The notes under the pieces: model-generated
Databases searched by the model: none
What the model was told of the DNA's origin: nothing
What the model saw: the letters and a program-made list of their open reading frames with translations, nothing else
Translations under genes and position numbers: made by a program
From: Spirochaetota bacterium
Lineage (GTDB): Bacteria; Spirochaetota; UBA4802; JAFGJZ01
Assembly: GCA_022704645.1 (NCBI GenBank)
Contig: JAKJGA010000058.1
Location: 1 to 10,020 of the forward strand
DNA length: 10,020 bases
Direction: 5' to 3'
Shown: positions 1 through 6,648 of the stretch, in pieces
Layout of the letters: every line of letters begins with the position of its first letter
Numbering within the stretch: position 1 is the stretch's first letter

Positions 1-254
1 TCTCCCGCTTTTGTCTGAAACGAAAGAGATACAGTCTTAAGCTGATCGGCAACTTTTTCACTTTCTTTTTTACGTTTTTCTTTTTTAACTTTAATCAGAT
101 GTTTCTGATGAGCAATTGTTCTTCCGTTTGCTTCGCTGTAAGCGATAACAAGTTTTTTAGGAAGAAGAAAATTGCGTGCGTAGCCGTCTGCTACTTCTCT
201 TATATCACCGGCGTCGCCGAGATTAGAAACGTCTTTCTGAAGAATTACTTTCAT
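1..254 (-). CDS. rplI: 50S ribosomal protein L9, partial (C-terminus beyond window edge)
   Basis: The first 84 codons of L9 are visible. L9 binds 23S rRNA near the base of the L1 stalk and helps keep the reading frame. The protein starts MKVILQKDVSNLGDAGDIRE and continues with DGYARNFLLPKK, the L9 N-terminal domain signature. A long Lys/Glu-rich stretch (about residues 50-70) matches the connecting helix between the two L9 domains. The C-terminal domain is cut off by the window start. The ATG at 254 is preceded by GGAG (265-262) with 7-base spacing. It is the last visible gene of the S6 operon, 22 bases after the membrane-protein gene. Nothing suggests damage; the truncation is only the window edge. 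Confidence 0.95.
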   Translation of the reverse strand, partial: MKVILQKDVSNLGDAGDIREVADGYARNFLLPKKLVIAYSEANGRTIAHQKHLIKVKKEKRKKESEKVADQLKTVSLSFQTKAG

Positions 255-276
255 CTCTTAACTCCATTATTTAATA

Positions 277-1155
277 TCAATTCTCTTTTTTATCACTTTT
301 GATGCTTTCAGGTGAAAACTTTCGAAAATCGGCCCATATATCCAGAAGTCCGATTCCGGCCAAAAACATGACAACGAAACCGAATACCTGAAAACTGAAA
401 ATTGCCATGCCGAGCAAAAACAACGGCATGATAAAAACCGGAATTCTCTTTTTCATCAGTACAAATTTTAAGATCCCGAGCGACTGTATGAAATACACTA
501 CAGTCATCACTAAAAGGATGTTTTTCCCAACCGTCTTGGCAGGATAAAAATTTCCTTCTTTATCAAAGACTATAAGAGCTATAGAAAATATTACTACAAA
601 TACAAGCCACTCATTGACTTTAAAATTCTCTATTCCTTTTATAGAGTTTTCTGCTTTCAGAATTCTTTTGAAAATCAAATCGAGAATTGAAAAACCCGCA
701 AAAGATATCATAAGAGCTGAAACAAAAATCATAAAAGGAACCAAATCCTTCATAATTTCCATAACGAATTTATACTGTTCGGCAAATTCCGCTTTTTGCT
801 TATCGTCTATTCTTCCGCTATCCAAAAAACTCTGAACAGCAGTTTTTGCTTCATTTGCAAGACTCGCACCCATATAATTAGTCTCATACAGATAATCAGC
901 TGCAAAAATCCCGAAAACCAGAAACACAGAAGTCAAAACAATAAACTGAACCGACCTTTTTGAACGGTAAGCAAAACCGGTTATACTTCCGATTGCAAGT
1001 GCCGACAAATTAATCACCAAAATATCAATATATCCAATGCTGAAATAAATCATCAGCACTGAAAGCGGCAAAAGCCACAGCGCGGAATACTTTCCCATTT
1101 TAAAAACGGAAACAGCAGTAGCAATCATAATTGCCGCGCTAATCAAAAGCATCAT
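277..1155 (-). CDS. Integral membrane protein, DUF2232/YybS-like
   Basis: A 292-residue, very hydrophobic protein with about seven or eight likely membrane segments, at roughly residues 2-20, 24-41, 44-60, 69-90, 136-162, 182-198, 213-234 and 238-273. A polar region (about 91-135) lies outside the bilayer. The stretch ENFKVNEWLVFVV (176-188) and the closing LLDIWADFRKF (270-280) recall the DUF2232 family, whose founder YybS is encoded beside rpsR and rplI in Firmicutes. The biochemical role of that family is unknown to me. The ATG at 1155 lies one base after the rpsR stop and has no good ribosome-binding site, so translation probably depends on coupling to rpsR. A second ATG follows directly at 1152. 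Family assignment rests on position and a few motifs read by eye. Confidence 0.7.
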   Translation of the reverse strand: MMLLISAAIMIATAVSVFKMGKYSALWLLPLSVLMIYFSIGYIDILVINLSALAIGSITGFAYRSKRSVQFIVLTSVFLVFGIFAADYLYETNYMGASLANEAKTAVQSFLDSGRIDDKQKAEFAEQYKFVMEIMKDLVPFMIFVSALMISFAGFSILDLIFKRILKAENSIKGIENFKVNEWLVFVVIFSIALIVFDKEGNFYPAKTVGKNILLVMTVVYFIQSLGILKFVLMKKRIPVFIMPLFLLGMAIFSFQVFGFVVMFLAGIGLLDIWADFRKFSPESIKSDKKEN

Positions 1156-1156
1156 A

Positions 1157-1495
1157 TTAGAACTTCACCACGAAAGGAAGAAGCGCTATCATTCTTGCAC
1201 GTTTTACTTCAAGAGCAATGTGTCTCTGATGTTTCGCGCATGTTCCGGTAATTCTTCTAGGAAGAATTTTTCCTCTTTCAGTAAGAAATTTCTCGAGGAT
1301 GTCGGATTTTTTATAATCGATTACCATATCTTTGTTGTGGCAGAACTTGCACACTTTTTTCTTAAAACGGGAATTTCTTCCTCTTCCGCCGTCTTTATCC
1401 TTAAAAGCTCTTGCAAAGCTGTCGTCTCTTTCAAGACCGGTCATTGCTGCAGCTACATCTTCACTGCTTTCGACATCTTTAATATCTTCAGACAT
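1157..1495 (-). CDS. rpsR: 30S ribosomal protein S18, zinc-binding type with N-terminal extension
   Basis: S18 pairs with S6 on the platform of the 30S subunit. The core from about residue 45 is unmistakable: KKKVCKFC, then ILEKFLTERGKILPRRITGT (positions 66-85), then CAKHQR and RARMIALLPFV. C49, C52, C86 and H89 make a CxxC plus CxxH set expected of the zinc-binding form of S18. At 112 residues it is longer than the usual 75-85. The extra 40 or so N-terminal residues are acidic first (MSEDIKDVESSED) and then basic and glycine-rich (DGGRGRNSRF). The start at 1495 is supported by TAGGAG 6-7 bases upstream. It lies 17 bases downstream of ssb and one base before the membrane-protein gene. Confidence 0.96.
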   Translation of the reverse strand: MSEDIKDVESSEDVAAAMTGLERDDSFARAFKDKDGGRGRNSRFKKKVCKFCHNKDMVIDYKKSDILEKFLTERGKILPRRITGTCAKHQRHIALEVKRARMIALLPFVVKF

Positions 1496-1512
1496 TTTGT
1501 TCTCCTAATAAA

Positions 1513-1962
1513 TTAAAATGGAATGTCATCATCGCTGAACGAAGGCGAATCGGGAATGGAATCATTTCTGTAATCAGGGAAATTGTCCACTTCCTGCGGT
1601 TTCGCGCCCGACTGCGCTTTATCCGATGACGGTGCATCAAGAAACTGAAAATTTTCAACAACGACTTCAACGGTTGAACGCTTATTTCCGTCTTTGTCAT
1701 CCCATGACCTCTGCTGAAGTCTTCCCTCAATAATAATTCTCTGGCCTTTCTTGAAATATTGAGAGATTATTTGCCCTGTTTTTCCCCAGGCGATACAGTT
1801 GAAGAAAGAAACCTGTTCTTTCTTTTCGCTGTTTTGACCGACATAAGTGCGGTTATTCGCAAGTGAAAAATTGGCAATAGGAGTATTTGTCGGAGTAAAT
1901 TTCAGCTCCGGATCTCTTGTAAATCTTCCTACAAGACATACTCTGTTGATATCATTTGCCAT
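1513..1962 (-). CDS. ssb: Single-stranded DNA-binding protein
   Basis: A 149-residue SSB that coats single-stranded DNA in replication, repair and recombination. Residues 1-110 form the OB fold: INRVCLVGRFTRDPEL near the start, FFNCIAWG (53-60), and GQRIIIEGRLQQRSW (73-87). F53, F54, W59, F70 and W87 are candidates for base stacking. A flexible linker (about 111-143) rich in Ser, Pro, Gln and Asp follows. The protein ends in DDDIPF, the acidic tip by which SSB recruits partner proteins. The ATG at 1962 has AGGAAGG five bases upstream and lies 12 bases after the rpsF stop. Its place between rpsF and rpsR is the common bacterial arrangement. Length and both ends look intact. Confidence 0.97.
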   Translation of the reverse strand: MANDINRVCLVGRFTRDPELKFTPTNTPIANFSLANNRTYVGQNSEKKEQVSFFNCIAWGKTGQIISQYFKKGQRIIIEGRLQQRSWDDKDGNKRSTVEVVVENFQFLDAPSSDKAQSGAKPQEVDNFPDYRNDSIPDSPSFSDDDIPF

Positions 1963-1974
1963 ATCAACCTTCCT

Positions 1975-2259
1975 TTATGCGGTTTTCTTTTCCTGAACGA
2001 CGAACAAGAAACGCAAAAATACTGTATTTAGTCTTAGTAATGCGGAAATCTTAGCTACTTTATCAGGAGTTGCCTCAAGAATTGAATGGCTGTAGTAAGC
2101 TTCTTTGAGCTCGTCGATTTCGTAGGCAAGGCGTCTTAGTCCCCAATCCTCTTCAGATACGACATTTGCTTCACATTTTGTTAGAATTTCTTTGAGAGCG
2201 TTTTTGCCCTCTTCTACTTTGCCGGATCTGATGATCACGGTAAATTCGTAATTTCTCAC
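1975..2259 (-). CDS. rpsF: 30S ribosomal protein S6 (GTG start)
   Basis: A 94-residue S6, which forms a heterodimer with S18 on the 16S rRNA central domain. The sequence starts MRNYEFTVIIRSG and contains WGLRRLAYEIDELKEAYY (39-56), matching the S6 motif W-G-x-R-x-L-A-Y-x-I. It ends with the last beta strand RFLFVVQEKK. The start codon is GTG at 2259, supported by a strong AAGGAGG (2273-2267) with a 7-base spacer and by the exact fit of the S6 N-terminus. It is first in the operon and is preceded by a leader of roughly 110 bases that may carry autoregulatory structure. Confidence 0.96.
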   Translation of the reverse strand: MRNYEFTVIIRSGKVEEGKNALKEILTKCEANVVSEEDWGLRRLAYEIDELKEAYYSHSILEATPDKVAKISALLRLNTVFLRFLFVVQEKKTA

Positions 2260-2266
2260 AGATTGT

Positions 2267-2273
2267 CCTCCTT
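2267..2273 (-). promoter_or_regulatory. Ribosome-binding site fixing the GTG start of rpsF
   Basis: AAGGAGG on the minus strand lies seven bases before the GTG at 2259. It decides this non-ATG start, because no in-frame ATG occurs near the S6 N-terminus. Confidence 0.85.
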
Positions 2274-2310
2274 CCTGTGGAATATTGACCCCAATGAGGT
2301 CTAATGGTTT

Positions 2311-2370
2311 AATTAAAAACCGGTGCTAAAATGCGTTCAGCTTTTAGCAGAAAGGCTGTACAATTTTTTA
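2311..2370 (-). promoter_or_regulatory. Leader hairpin with CCG, possible S6:S18-binding mRNA motif
   Basis: In the rpsF leader, TGCTAAAA (2349-2342) and TTTTAGCA (2331-2324) form an 8-bp stem, with two further possible GC pairs inside the loop. The stem is followed directly by CCGG (2323-2320). A weak outer helix of A-U pairs (2369-2365 with 2319-2315) could enclose it. A hairpin with a 3' CCG is the hallmark I remember for the autoregulatory RNA bound by the S6:S18 complex upstream of rpsF in many bacteria. The outer stem is poor and no covariation could be examined, so this is a candidate only. Confidence 0.35.
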
Positions 2371-2378
2371 GGAGGCAG

Positions 2379-2408
2379 TTTATATTGCAAGTATTAATTT
2401 CATCTCAA
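2379..2408 (-). promoter_or_regulatory. Candidate sigma70-type promoter for the rpsF operon
   Basis: On the minus strand TTGAGA (2408-2403, five of six to TTGACA) is separated by 18 bases from TATAAA (2384-2379, five of six to TATAAT). The start of transcription would fall near 2372, giving a leader of about 112 bases before rpsF. No convincing terminator separates the operon from the cyclase-like gene ending at 2442, so read-through from upstream is also possible. Confidence 0.55.
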
Positions 2409-2441
2409 TAAAAGAGGTTATACCGGCTTATATGCAGAAAT

Positions 2442-3407
2442 CTACAGGAATTTTCTCATGCGAAAAAGCTGACGACCTTCATATTCTCCCGCTTCTTTGA
2501 AATACGATATTAAATACTCAGGAATAAACTCTTTGACCTCTTCAGTTATAAGGAACGAATCCGGTTCCGCAAATTTATATCCTATATGATAAATTGAATT
2601 TACTGAATCCGCAATTACTGTGCCAGTGTTTCCTCTATTCTTATAAACAGTATTTCCCATATGAATTACCGTTTTAATGGATAGAGTAACTTCATCCATT
2701 TGCATTTCGTCTGCATATAAGAAAATCTTATCAAGATACAATCTGAAAATAAATTCAATAATATTGTTTTGCTTTCCGTCAAAAGGAACAAGAATCAGTC
2801 CCCCGAAGTCCTCCCACATCCATATTTTTCCGTCAATAGACTTGCTTTTCCTTTCGATGATGTCATGAAATTTCTGTCTAAATCCGTGAAAACTGTTACC
2901 GCTGAAATACCCTTTCAACTCTTTCTGGTTATCAAGCTGAATAAAAATGAAAAAGAAGGTATATTCTGATCCGGATTTAACATCCTTCCACCCGTTCAAC
3001 GCAGGTTTATGCTTTAATAATAAAGCCGTTTCCTTAGCTTCGTTTTTATCTATTTCTGAAAAATTTTCAATATTAGTGAGTCTCTTTACGGAAACTCCCG
3101 TTTTAAGAAGTTCTTTGCCGATATAATCAGAAAATCCCATGTGAAAGAAATGAGCAATATCAGCAAAAGCTGTTTTTGAATCTATTATTCCGTAACGGAT
3201 ATCTTTTCTAACTGAAAACTGTTTTATTATCTTTTTAAAATCAGCTTCTTTCATTGCAGATATATCAAAATACAAAATTGACTCAGGCTCAATCCGCTGA
3301 TATTCCTGCTTAATCTCTTTATAAGAAAATATTACCGGCTTATCTTTCTTCGCGTCTTTGAACGGAGAAAGTTTAGCGTTATCACTCACAAGATAGATTA
3401 ACATCAT
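2442..3407 (-). CDS. Cyclase-homology protein lacking the catalytic aspartates, with receiver-like N-terminus
   Basis: A 321-residue soluble protein with no membrane segment. Residues 1-112 look like a degenerate response-regulator receiver fold: ILYFDIS (44-50), YGIIDS (72-77) and MGFSDYIGKELL (90-101). Residues about 148-300 resemble a class III nucleotide cyclase domain and align by eye with the upstream neighbour: KIWMWEDFGGLILVPF (194-209), SIKTVIHMGN (243-252), DSVNSIYHIG (267-276). The two metal-binding Asp positions appear as Q157 and F201, so it should not be catalytic alone. The Asn of the D-x-V-N motif (N270) is kept, while the usual Arg four residues later is H274. It overlaps the upstream gene by four bases. 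GGAGG lies only one base before the ATG at 3407 but four before the next ATG at 3404, so the true start may be 3404. Function is unproven; it may be a regulatory partner. Confidence 0.65.
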   Translation of the reverse strand: MMLIYLVSDNAKLSPFKDAKKDKPVIFSYKEIKQEYQRIEPESILYFDISAMKEADFKKIIKQFSVRKDIRYGIIDSKTAFADIAHFFHMGFSDYIGKELLKTGVSVKRLTNIENFSEIDKNEAKETALLLKHKPALNGWKDVKSGSEYTFFFIFIQLDNQKELKGYFSGNSFHGFRQKFHDIIERKSKSIDGKIWMWEDFGGLILVPFDGKQNNIIEFIFRLYLDKIFLYADEMQMDEVTLSIKTVIHMGNTVYKNRGNTGTVIADSVNSIYHIGYKFAEPDSFLITEEVKEFIPEYLISYFKEAGEYEGRQLFRMRKFL

Positions 3408-4366
3408 TCCTCCGTTCTAATTTCATATCGGTAATAAATTGTGCCGTTATCAAAGGCATTTTTTGTAAATCTTGCGGTTAATGTTGAAGGAAGAGACAGG
3501 TGAACAGAATCTGTTATTGTCAAAGTATTTGGTTTGGTGAAATTAGCTTCTGCTTCTGTTACTTTTTTAACTATCTCAAGTTTTTTCAATGATTCCGGAT
3601 TATTAGTATACTGACAAGCGCCGTTATGAATAGCAATTCTGACTTTCAATGGAGAATCAAGACGGCACTGCTTTAAATTATACATATACAGCTGATTTAC
3701 TATTTCTATTCCGCAAAGAGTCGCAAACTTATTTCTGTTACCGAAATAAAATGCAATTATACCTCCGTCTCCTTCCCAGCTCCATATACGTCCGTTTCGT
3801 CTATCGGAAGCCATTTCGACAATTTGCCGAAGATCCGAATAAGTAGACTCGATTAATGTTTTTGAATATTTGCGGACAAGTTCTGTATTTCCGACAATAT
3901 CAAGACGAAGCATCGATATTACATAATCAGAACCGTTTCTCAATACACCCCAGTTAGGGGTTTTTGCAATTTTAACATCTTCAACAAATGTATTATTAAC
4001 CTGATCGTAAACCAGGCCGCTGTTATGCATTTCGCGAATAATATCACGAAGATTATGAATCTGATACCGCCGCCCCATGTATCCTTCTGTTGAAATTTTT
4101 ATCAGAAGATTTACAAAAATCGGAAATAGCTCAAGCGCAGCCATATCACGAACGATCTGTGCGGCAGCGTCTCTGGAGGGAATGGGAATATTTTCAGGAA
4201 ATCCTGTTCTCTGATAAACATCATAATTCGGTATCAGAATCCTGGAAAGAGTTACCATCATATCAACCCCGAAGGATTCAGACAGTGCTTTCTGGGTAAC
4301 GCTCAAAAGAGAATGTTTTACTTTCATTTTGTTCAATCCGTATTTCATGTTTAATCTGTCTTGCAT
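3404..4366 (-). CDS. Diverged class III adenylate/guanylate cyclase-like protein
   Basis: A 320-residue soluble protein. Residues about 20-140 are a mostly helical region I do not recognise. Residues about 148-300 match the class III cyclase fold: LRLDIVGNTEL (153-163) corresponds to the first metal-binding segment with D156; RIWSWEGDGGIIAFYFG (193-209) to the second with D200; KVRIAIHNGA (241-250) to the R-I-G-I-H-x-G strand. The later D-x-V-N-x-x-x-R motif is lost: by alignment with the downstream paralogue the Asn and Arg positions are K and E in EIVKKVTE (264-271). The protein therefore has the aspartates but not the transition-state residues. Its stop overlaps the start of the next gene, implying coupled translation. 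There is no clear ribosome-binding site at the ATG at 4366; in-frame ATGs at 4348 and 4327 are alternatives. A catalytic role is possible but not shown. Confidence 0.65.
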   Translation of the reverse strand: MQDRLNMKYGLNKMKVKHSLLSVTQKALSESFGVDMMVTLSRILIPNYDVYQRTGFPENIPIPSRDAAAQIVRDMAALELFPIFVNLLIKISTEGYMGRRYQIHNLRDIIREMHNSGLVYDQVNNTFVEDVKIAKTPNWGVLRNGSDYVISMLRLDIVGNTELVRKYSKTLIESTYSDLRQIVEMASDRRNGRIWSWEGDGGIIAFYFGNRNKFATLCGIEIVNQLYMYNLKQCRLDSPLKVRIAIHNGACQYTNNPESLKKLEIVKKVTEAEANFTKPNTLTITDSVHLSLPSTLTARFTKNAFDNGTIYYRYEIRTEE

Positions 4367-4414
4367 TTTTTACAAGTACAAAATACAGTTTCAACATTGG
4401 CAGTATTATGAATA

Positions 4415-4420
4415 ATTATA
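4415..4420 (-). promoter_or_regulatory. Candidate -10 box upstream of the cyclase-like pair
   Basis: A perfect TATAAT lies on the minus strand about 50 bases before the ATG at 4366, just downstream of the ilvC terminator. The matching -35 region is poor (about TATTTA), so this is only a candidate. It would make the two cyclase-like genes an independent transcription unit. Confidence 0.35.
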
Positions 4421-4440
4421 AGTTCAAGGAATTGCGCTAA

Positions 4441-4472
4441 ATAAAACAACCGCCTTTCGGCGGTCGTTTTAT
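4441..4472 (-). terminator. Rho-independent terminator of ilvC
   Basis: A 14-bp stem (4441-4454 with 4459-4472, one G-U wobble when read on the minus strand) has a GAAA tetraloop and a GC-rich core CCGCC/GGCGG. It is followed on the minus strand by a T-rich run. It begins 15 bases after the ilvC stop. The plus-strand reading is also hairpin plus T-run, so it could act in both directions. Confidence 0.9.
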
Positions 4473-4487
4473 CTTCGTGATGTAAAA

Positions 4488-5504
4488 TCAGTTTCTGGTC
4501 TGGTCAACAATTTTTGATTTTTCAATCCAAGGCATAAGTGAACGAAGAACCTTTCCGACTTTTTCAATCGGATGCTGCATCCATATATTTCTCTTTGATT
4601 TGAAAGAAGCGCATTTAGTCTGATTTTCAAGCATCCAGTCGCGGGCAAATTCCCCTTCCTGAATTCTTCTAAGGGATTCTTTCATTCTTTCCTTAACTTC
4701 AGGTCCGATAACGAAAGGTCCTGTTACATAATCTCCATACTCAGCAGTGTTAGAAATTGAATAACGCATATTTGTAAAACCGCCCTCATAAATGAGGTCA
4801 ACGATGAGTTTCATTTCGTGAATACACTCGAAATAAGCCATTTCTTCAGGATAACCTGCTTCAGTAAGTGTTTCAAAACCTGCTTTCATAAGGCTTGTAA
4901 CACCGCCGCAAAGAACAGCCTGCTCTCCGAAAAGGTCAGTTTCTGTTTCATCTTTGAAAGTAGTTTCAATAACGCCGGCTCTTGCACCGCCGATACCTGC
5001 TGCATAAGCAAGCGCAAGATCAAGTGCTTTTCCTGTTGAATTCTGGTGAATCGCAACAAGGCAAGGTACGCCTGCACCTTTCTGATATTCAGCTCTTACC
5101 ATGTGGCCTGGCCCTTTAGGAGCAACCATAACAACGTCAATATCAGAAGAAGGCGAAATCTGTCCGTAATGGATGTTGAATCCATGAGCAAACATCAGCA
5201 TTTTTCCTGCAGTAATATTCGGTTTAATTTCTTTATCGTAAAGTGAACCCTGAGTTTCGTCCGGAACAAGGATCATTATCATGTCCGCCCATTTTACGGC
5301 TTCTGCAACTTCCATAGGCTTGATTCCGGCTGATTCAACTTTTTTCCATGAAGGACTGCCTTTTCTGAGTCCGACACAAACATCAACTCCTGAATCCTTC
5401 AGGTTATTAGAGTGACCATAACCCTGGCTTCCGTAACCTATCACGGCAACTTTTTTCCCTTTAAGAAGGGACAAATTTGTATCCGATTCTTTATATACTT
5501 TCAT
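4488..5504 (-). CDS. ilvC: Ketol-acid reductoisomerase (class I)
   Basis: This enzyme converts 2-acetolactate or 2-aceto-2-hydroxybutyrate to the dihydroxy acids of valine, leucine and isoleucine synthesis, using Mg2+ and NAD(P)H. The 338-residue length fits class I. Residues 18-28 carry the Rossmann motif GYGSQG (23-28). The cofactor loop GLRKGSPSW (45-53) has R47, S50 and S52, as in NADPH-preferring members. HGF (107-109) and KGPGH (130-134, K130) follow. The all-helical C-terminal domain shows metal and substrate ligands D190 and E194 (TDLFGEQ), E226 and E230 (FECIHE), and S251 (SISNTAEYGDY). The ATG at 5504 has GGAGG 4-5 bases upstream. It is a single-gene unit here: a terminator follows and no ilvB, ilvN, ilvD or leu gene is in the window. 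Confidence 0.97.
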   Translation of the reverse strand: MKVYKESDTNLSLLKGKKVAVIGYGSQGYGHSNNLKDSGVDVCVGLRKGSPSWKKVESAGIKPMEVAEAVKWADMIMILVPDETQGSLYDKEIKPNITAGKMLMFAHGFNIHYGQISPSSDIDVVMVAPKGPGHMVRAEYQKGAGVPCLVAIHQNSTGKALDLALAYAAGIGGARAGVIETTFKDETETDLFGEQAVLCGGVTSLMKAGFETLTEAGYPEEMAYFECIHEMKLIVDLIYEGGFTNMRYSISNTAEYGDYVTGPFVIGPEVKERMKESLRRIQEGEFARDWMLENQTKCASFKSKRNIWMQHPIEKVGKVLRSLMPWIEKSKIVDQTRN

Positions 5505-5707
5505 CTTTCCTCCGATTCATTTCACATTATTTTAAGGCTATAAAGAGGTCATTTTTCGTCAAATGATTTTTTATACTCTCTGTTTAATGTTATTCTTTTA
5601 AATCTGATTTAATTTCATAATCAAAGCTTATTTTTACTGCAAAATTATCTTGATTAAACATTTAACTAAAATGTAATTGCTTTATAAGATATTTAATCGA
5701 GAATTAT
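5505..5707. other. Divergent intergenic region between ilvC and the AraC-family gene
   Basis: These 203 AT-rich bases hold the start signals of both flanking genes. For ilvC I see its ribosome-binding site and a TTGACG on the minus strand (about 5564-5559), but no well-spaced -10 box. TTGACG lies inside an 18-base inverted repeat, TCATTT-n6-AAATGA (5549-5566), a possible operator. There is no T-box-like element, attenuator or small gene that I can support. Confidence 0.5.
5650..5677 (+). promoter_or_regulatory. Candidate promoter and operator-like repeat of the AraC-family gene
   Basis: TTGATT (5650-5655) and TGTAAT (5672-5677) are spaced by 16 bases and lie about 30 bases before the ATG at 5708. 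An alternative -10, TATAAG, is at 5683-5688. An inverted repeat ACATTT-n5-AAATGT (5658-5674) fills the spacer and overlaps the first -10 box, where a bound regulator would block transcription. In such AT-rich DNA all of this could be chance. Confidence 0.3.
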
Positions 5708-6598
5708 ATGCCTTCAAATACATATCTCCAAAAAATCAATGCTATTACAGATTATATCGAGTCTAACCTTGACTCTCCCTTATCTCTTGAAATTCTTTCA
5801 CGCCAGGCCGGAATGTCAAAATTCCATTTCCACAGAATTTTCAGCGCTTTTACAGGTGAAACTCTTTATGGATTTATCTTAAGACTCAGAATTGAAAAAG
5901 CAGCAACTCTCCTTCTTCTAACAGACAAGAAAAATCTGACAGATATAGCTTTTTGCTGCGGATTCAATGACTCTGCAACATTTTCAAGAGCCTTCAAAAA
6001 ACATTTCGGAATTTCTGCAAGCAATTGGAAAAAAGCAGAAAACAGCAAGATACATCAAGACTTTATAATTAAATCGGATTATTCTGATATTACTGAATTG
6101 CGGAATGATAATGTACATCCCGTTAAATCAGAATTGCGGATTATTCCGGAGATGACAATTGCTTATGTCAGATATACAGGAAAATATAAAGGAGATGCGG
6201 ATCTGTTTCATTCACTCTACAGGCGCATATTATCATGGGCAGAACCTAGAGGATTTGCAGTAAAAGGAATGAAACAGGTTATTATTTATCATGATTCACC
6301 GGAAATTACTGATGAAAGCAGACTCCGGATTTCATGCGGAATAATTGTTCCTCAAGGTACAAAAGCTTCCGGCATTGCGGGAATACTGACAATTCCGCAA
6401 TGCAAATATCTGGTCTGCTGTTTTAAACTGAAAGAAGATGAATATTCAGAGGCTTGGAACTATGTCTTCAGAAATTCTTTTCAGGAAAAAAAATGCAAAC
6501 CGGCCGAAGGCTCATGTTTTGAAATATATTCTGAAGATTGTTATGATGAATCAACCGGATTAACCGAGGTTGAAATATTTGCTCCAGCTGATAAATAG
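5708..6598 (+). CDS. AraC-family transcriptional regulator with GyrI-like effector-binding domain
   Basis: A 296-residue regulator. Residues about 8-108 are the AraC/XylS DNA-binding domain with two helix-turn-helix units: LSLEILSRQAGMSKFHFHRI (25-44), then LTDIAFCCGFNDSATFSRAF (77-96) and KKHFGISASNW (97-107). Residues about 140-296 look like the GyrI-like domain found in Rob, BmrR and SbmC, which bind hydrophobic drugs or cations: the opening strand IIPEMTIAYVRYTGKY (145-160), the middle strand ISCGIIV, and the ending GLTEVEIFAPADK. Regulators of this layout, DNA-binding domain first, usually control drug or stress responses. The start at 5708 fits the family N-terminus, although its ribosome-binding site is weak (GAG only). 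The fusion gene begins 50 bases downstream on the same strand with no terminator between, so the regulator probably controls itself and that gene. The ligand is unknown. Confidence 0.85.
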   Translation: MPSNTYLQKINAITDYIESNLDSPLSLEILSRQAGMSKFHFHRIFSAFTGETLYGFILRLRIEKAATLLLLTDKKNLTDIAFCCGFNDSATFSRAFKKHFGISASNWKKAENSKIHQDFIIKSDYSDITELRNDNVHPVKSELRIIPEMTIAYVRYTGKYKGDADLFHSLYRRILSWAEPRGFAVKGMKQVIIYHDSPEITDESRLRISCGIIVPQGTKASGIAGILTIPQCKYLVCCFKLKEDEYSEAWNYVFRNSFQEKKCKPAEGSCFEIYSEDCYDESTGLTEVEIFAPADK

Positions 6599-6648
6599 AA
6601 TGAAACACAATTAATAATTAAGTTCAATATAAACCAAAGAGAGGAAAA

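Noticed and set aside
1488..1730. Minus-strand 80-codon frame overlapping ssb
   Set aside because: It is a shifted frame within the well-supported ssb gene, and its Arg/Ser-rich product has no family resemblance.
2287..2301. GACC-n7-GGTC hairpin in the rpsF leader as a terminator or attenuator
   Set aside because: The stem is only four base pairs and no T-run follows, so it is too weak to act alone.
2370..2414. Plus-strand AGGAGG followed nine bases later by TTG, which could start a very short peptide
   Set aside because: The peptide would be only eight residues. The AGGAGG is better read as the complement of a leader segment on the minus strand.
5505..5707. T-box riboswitch or leucine/valine attenuator upstream of ilvC
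   Set aside because: There is no conserved T-box sequence, no leader peptide rich in branched-chain codons, and no terminator hairpin between the region and ilvC.
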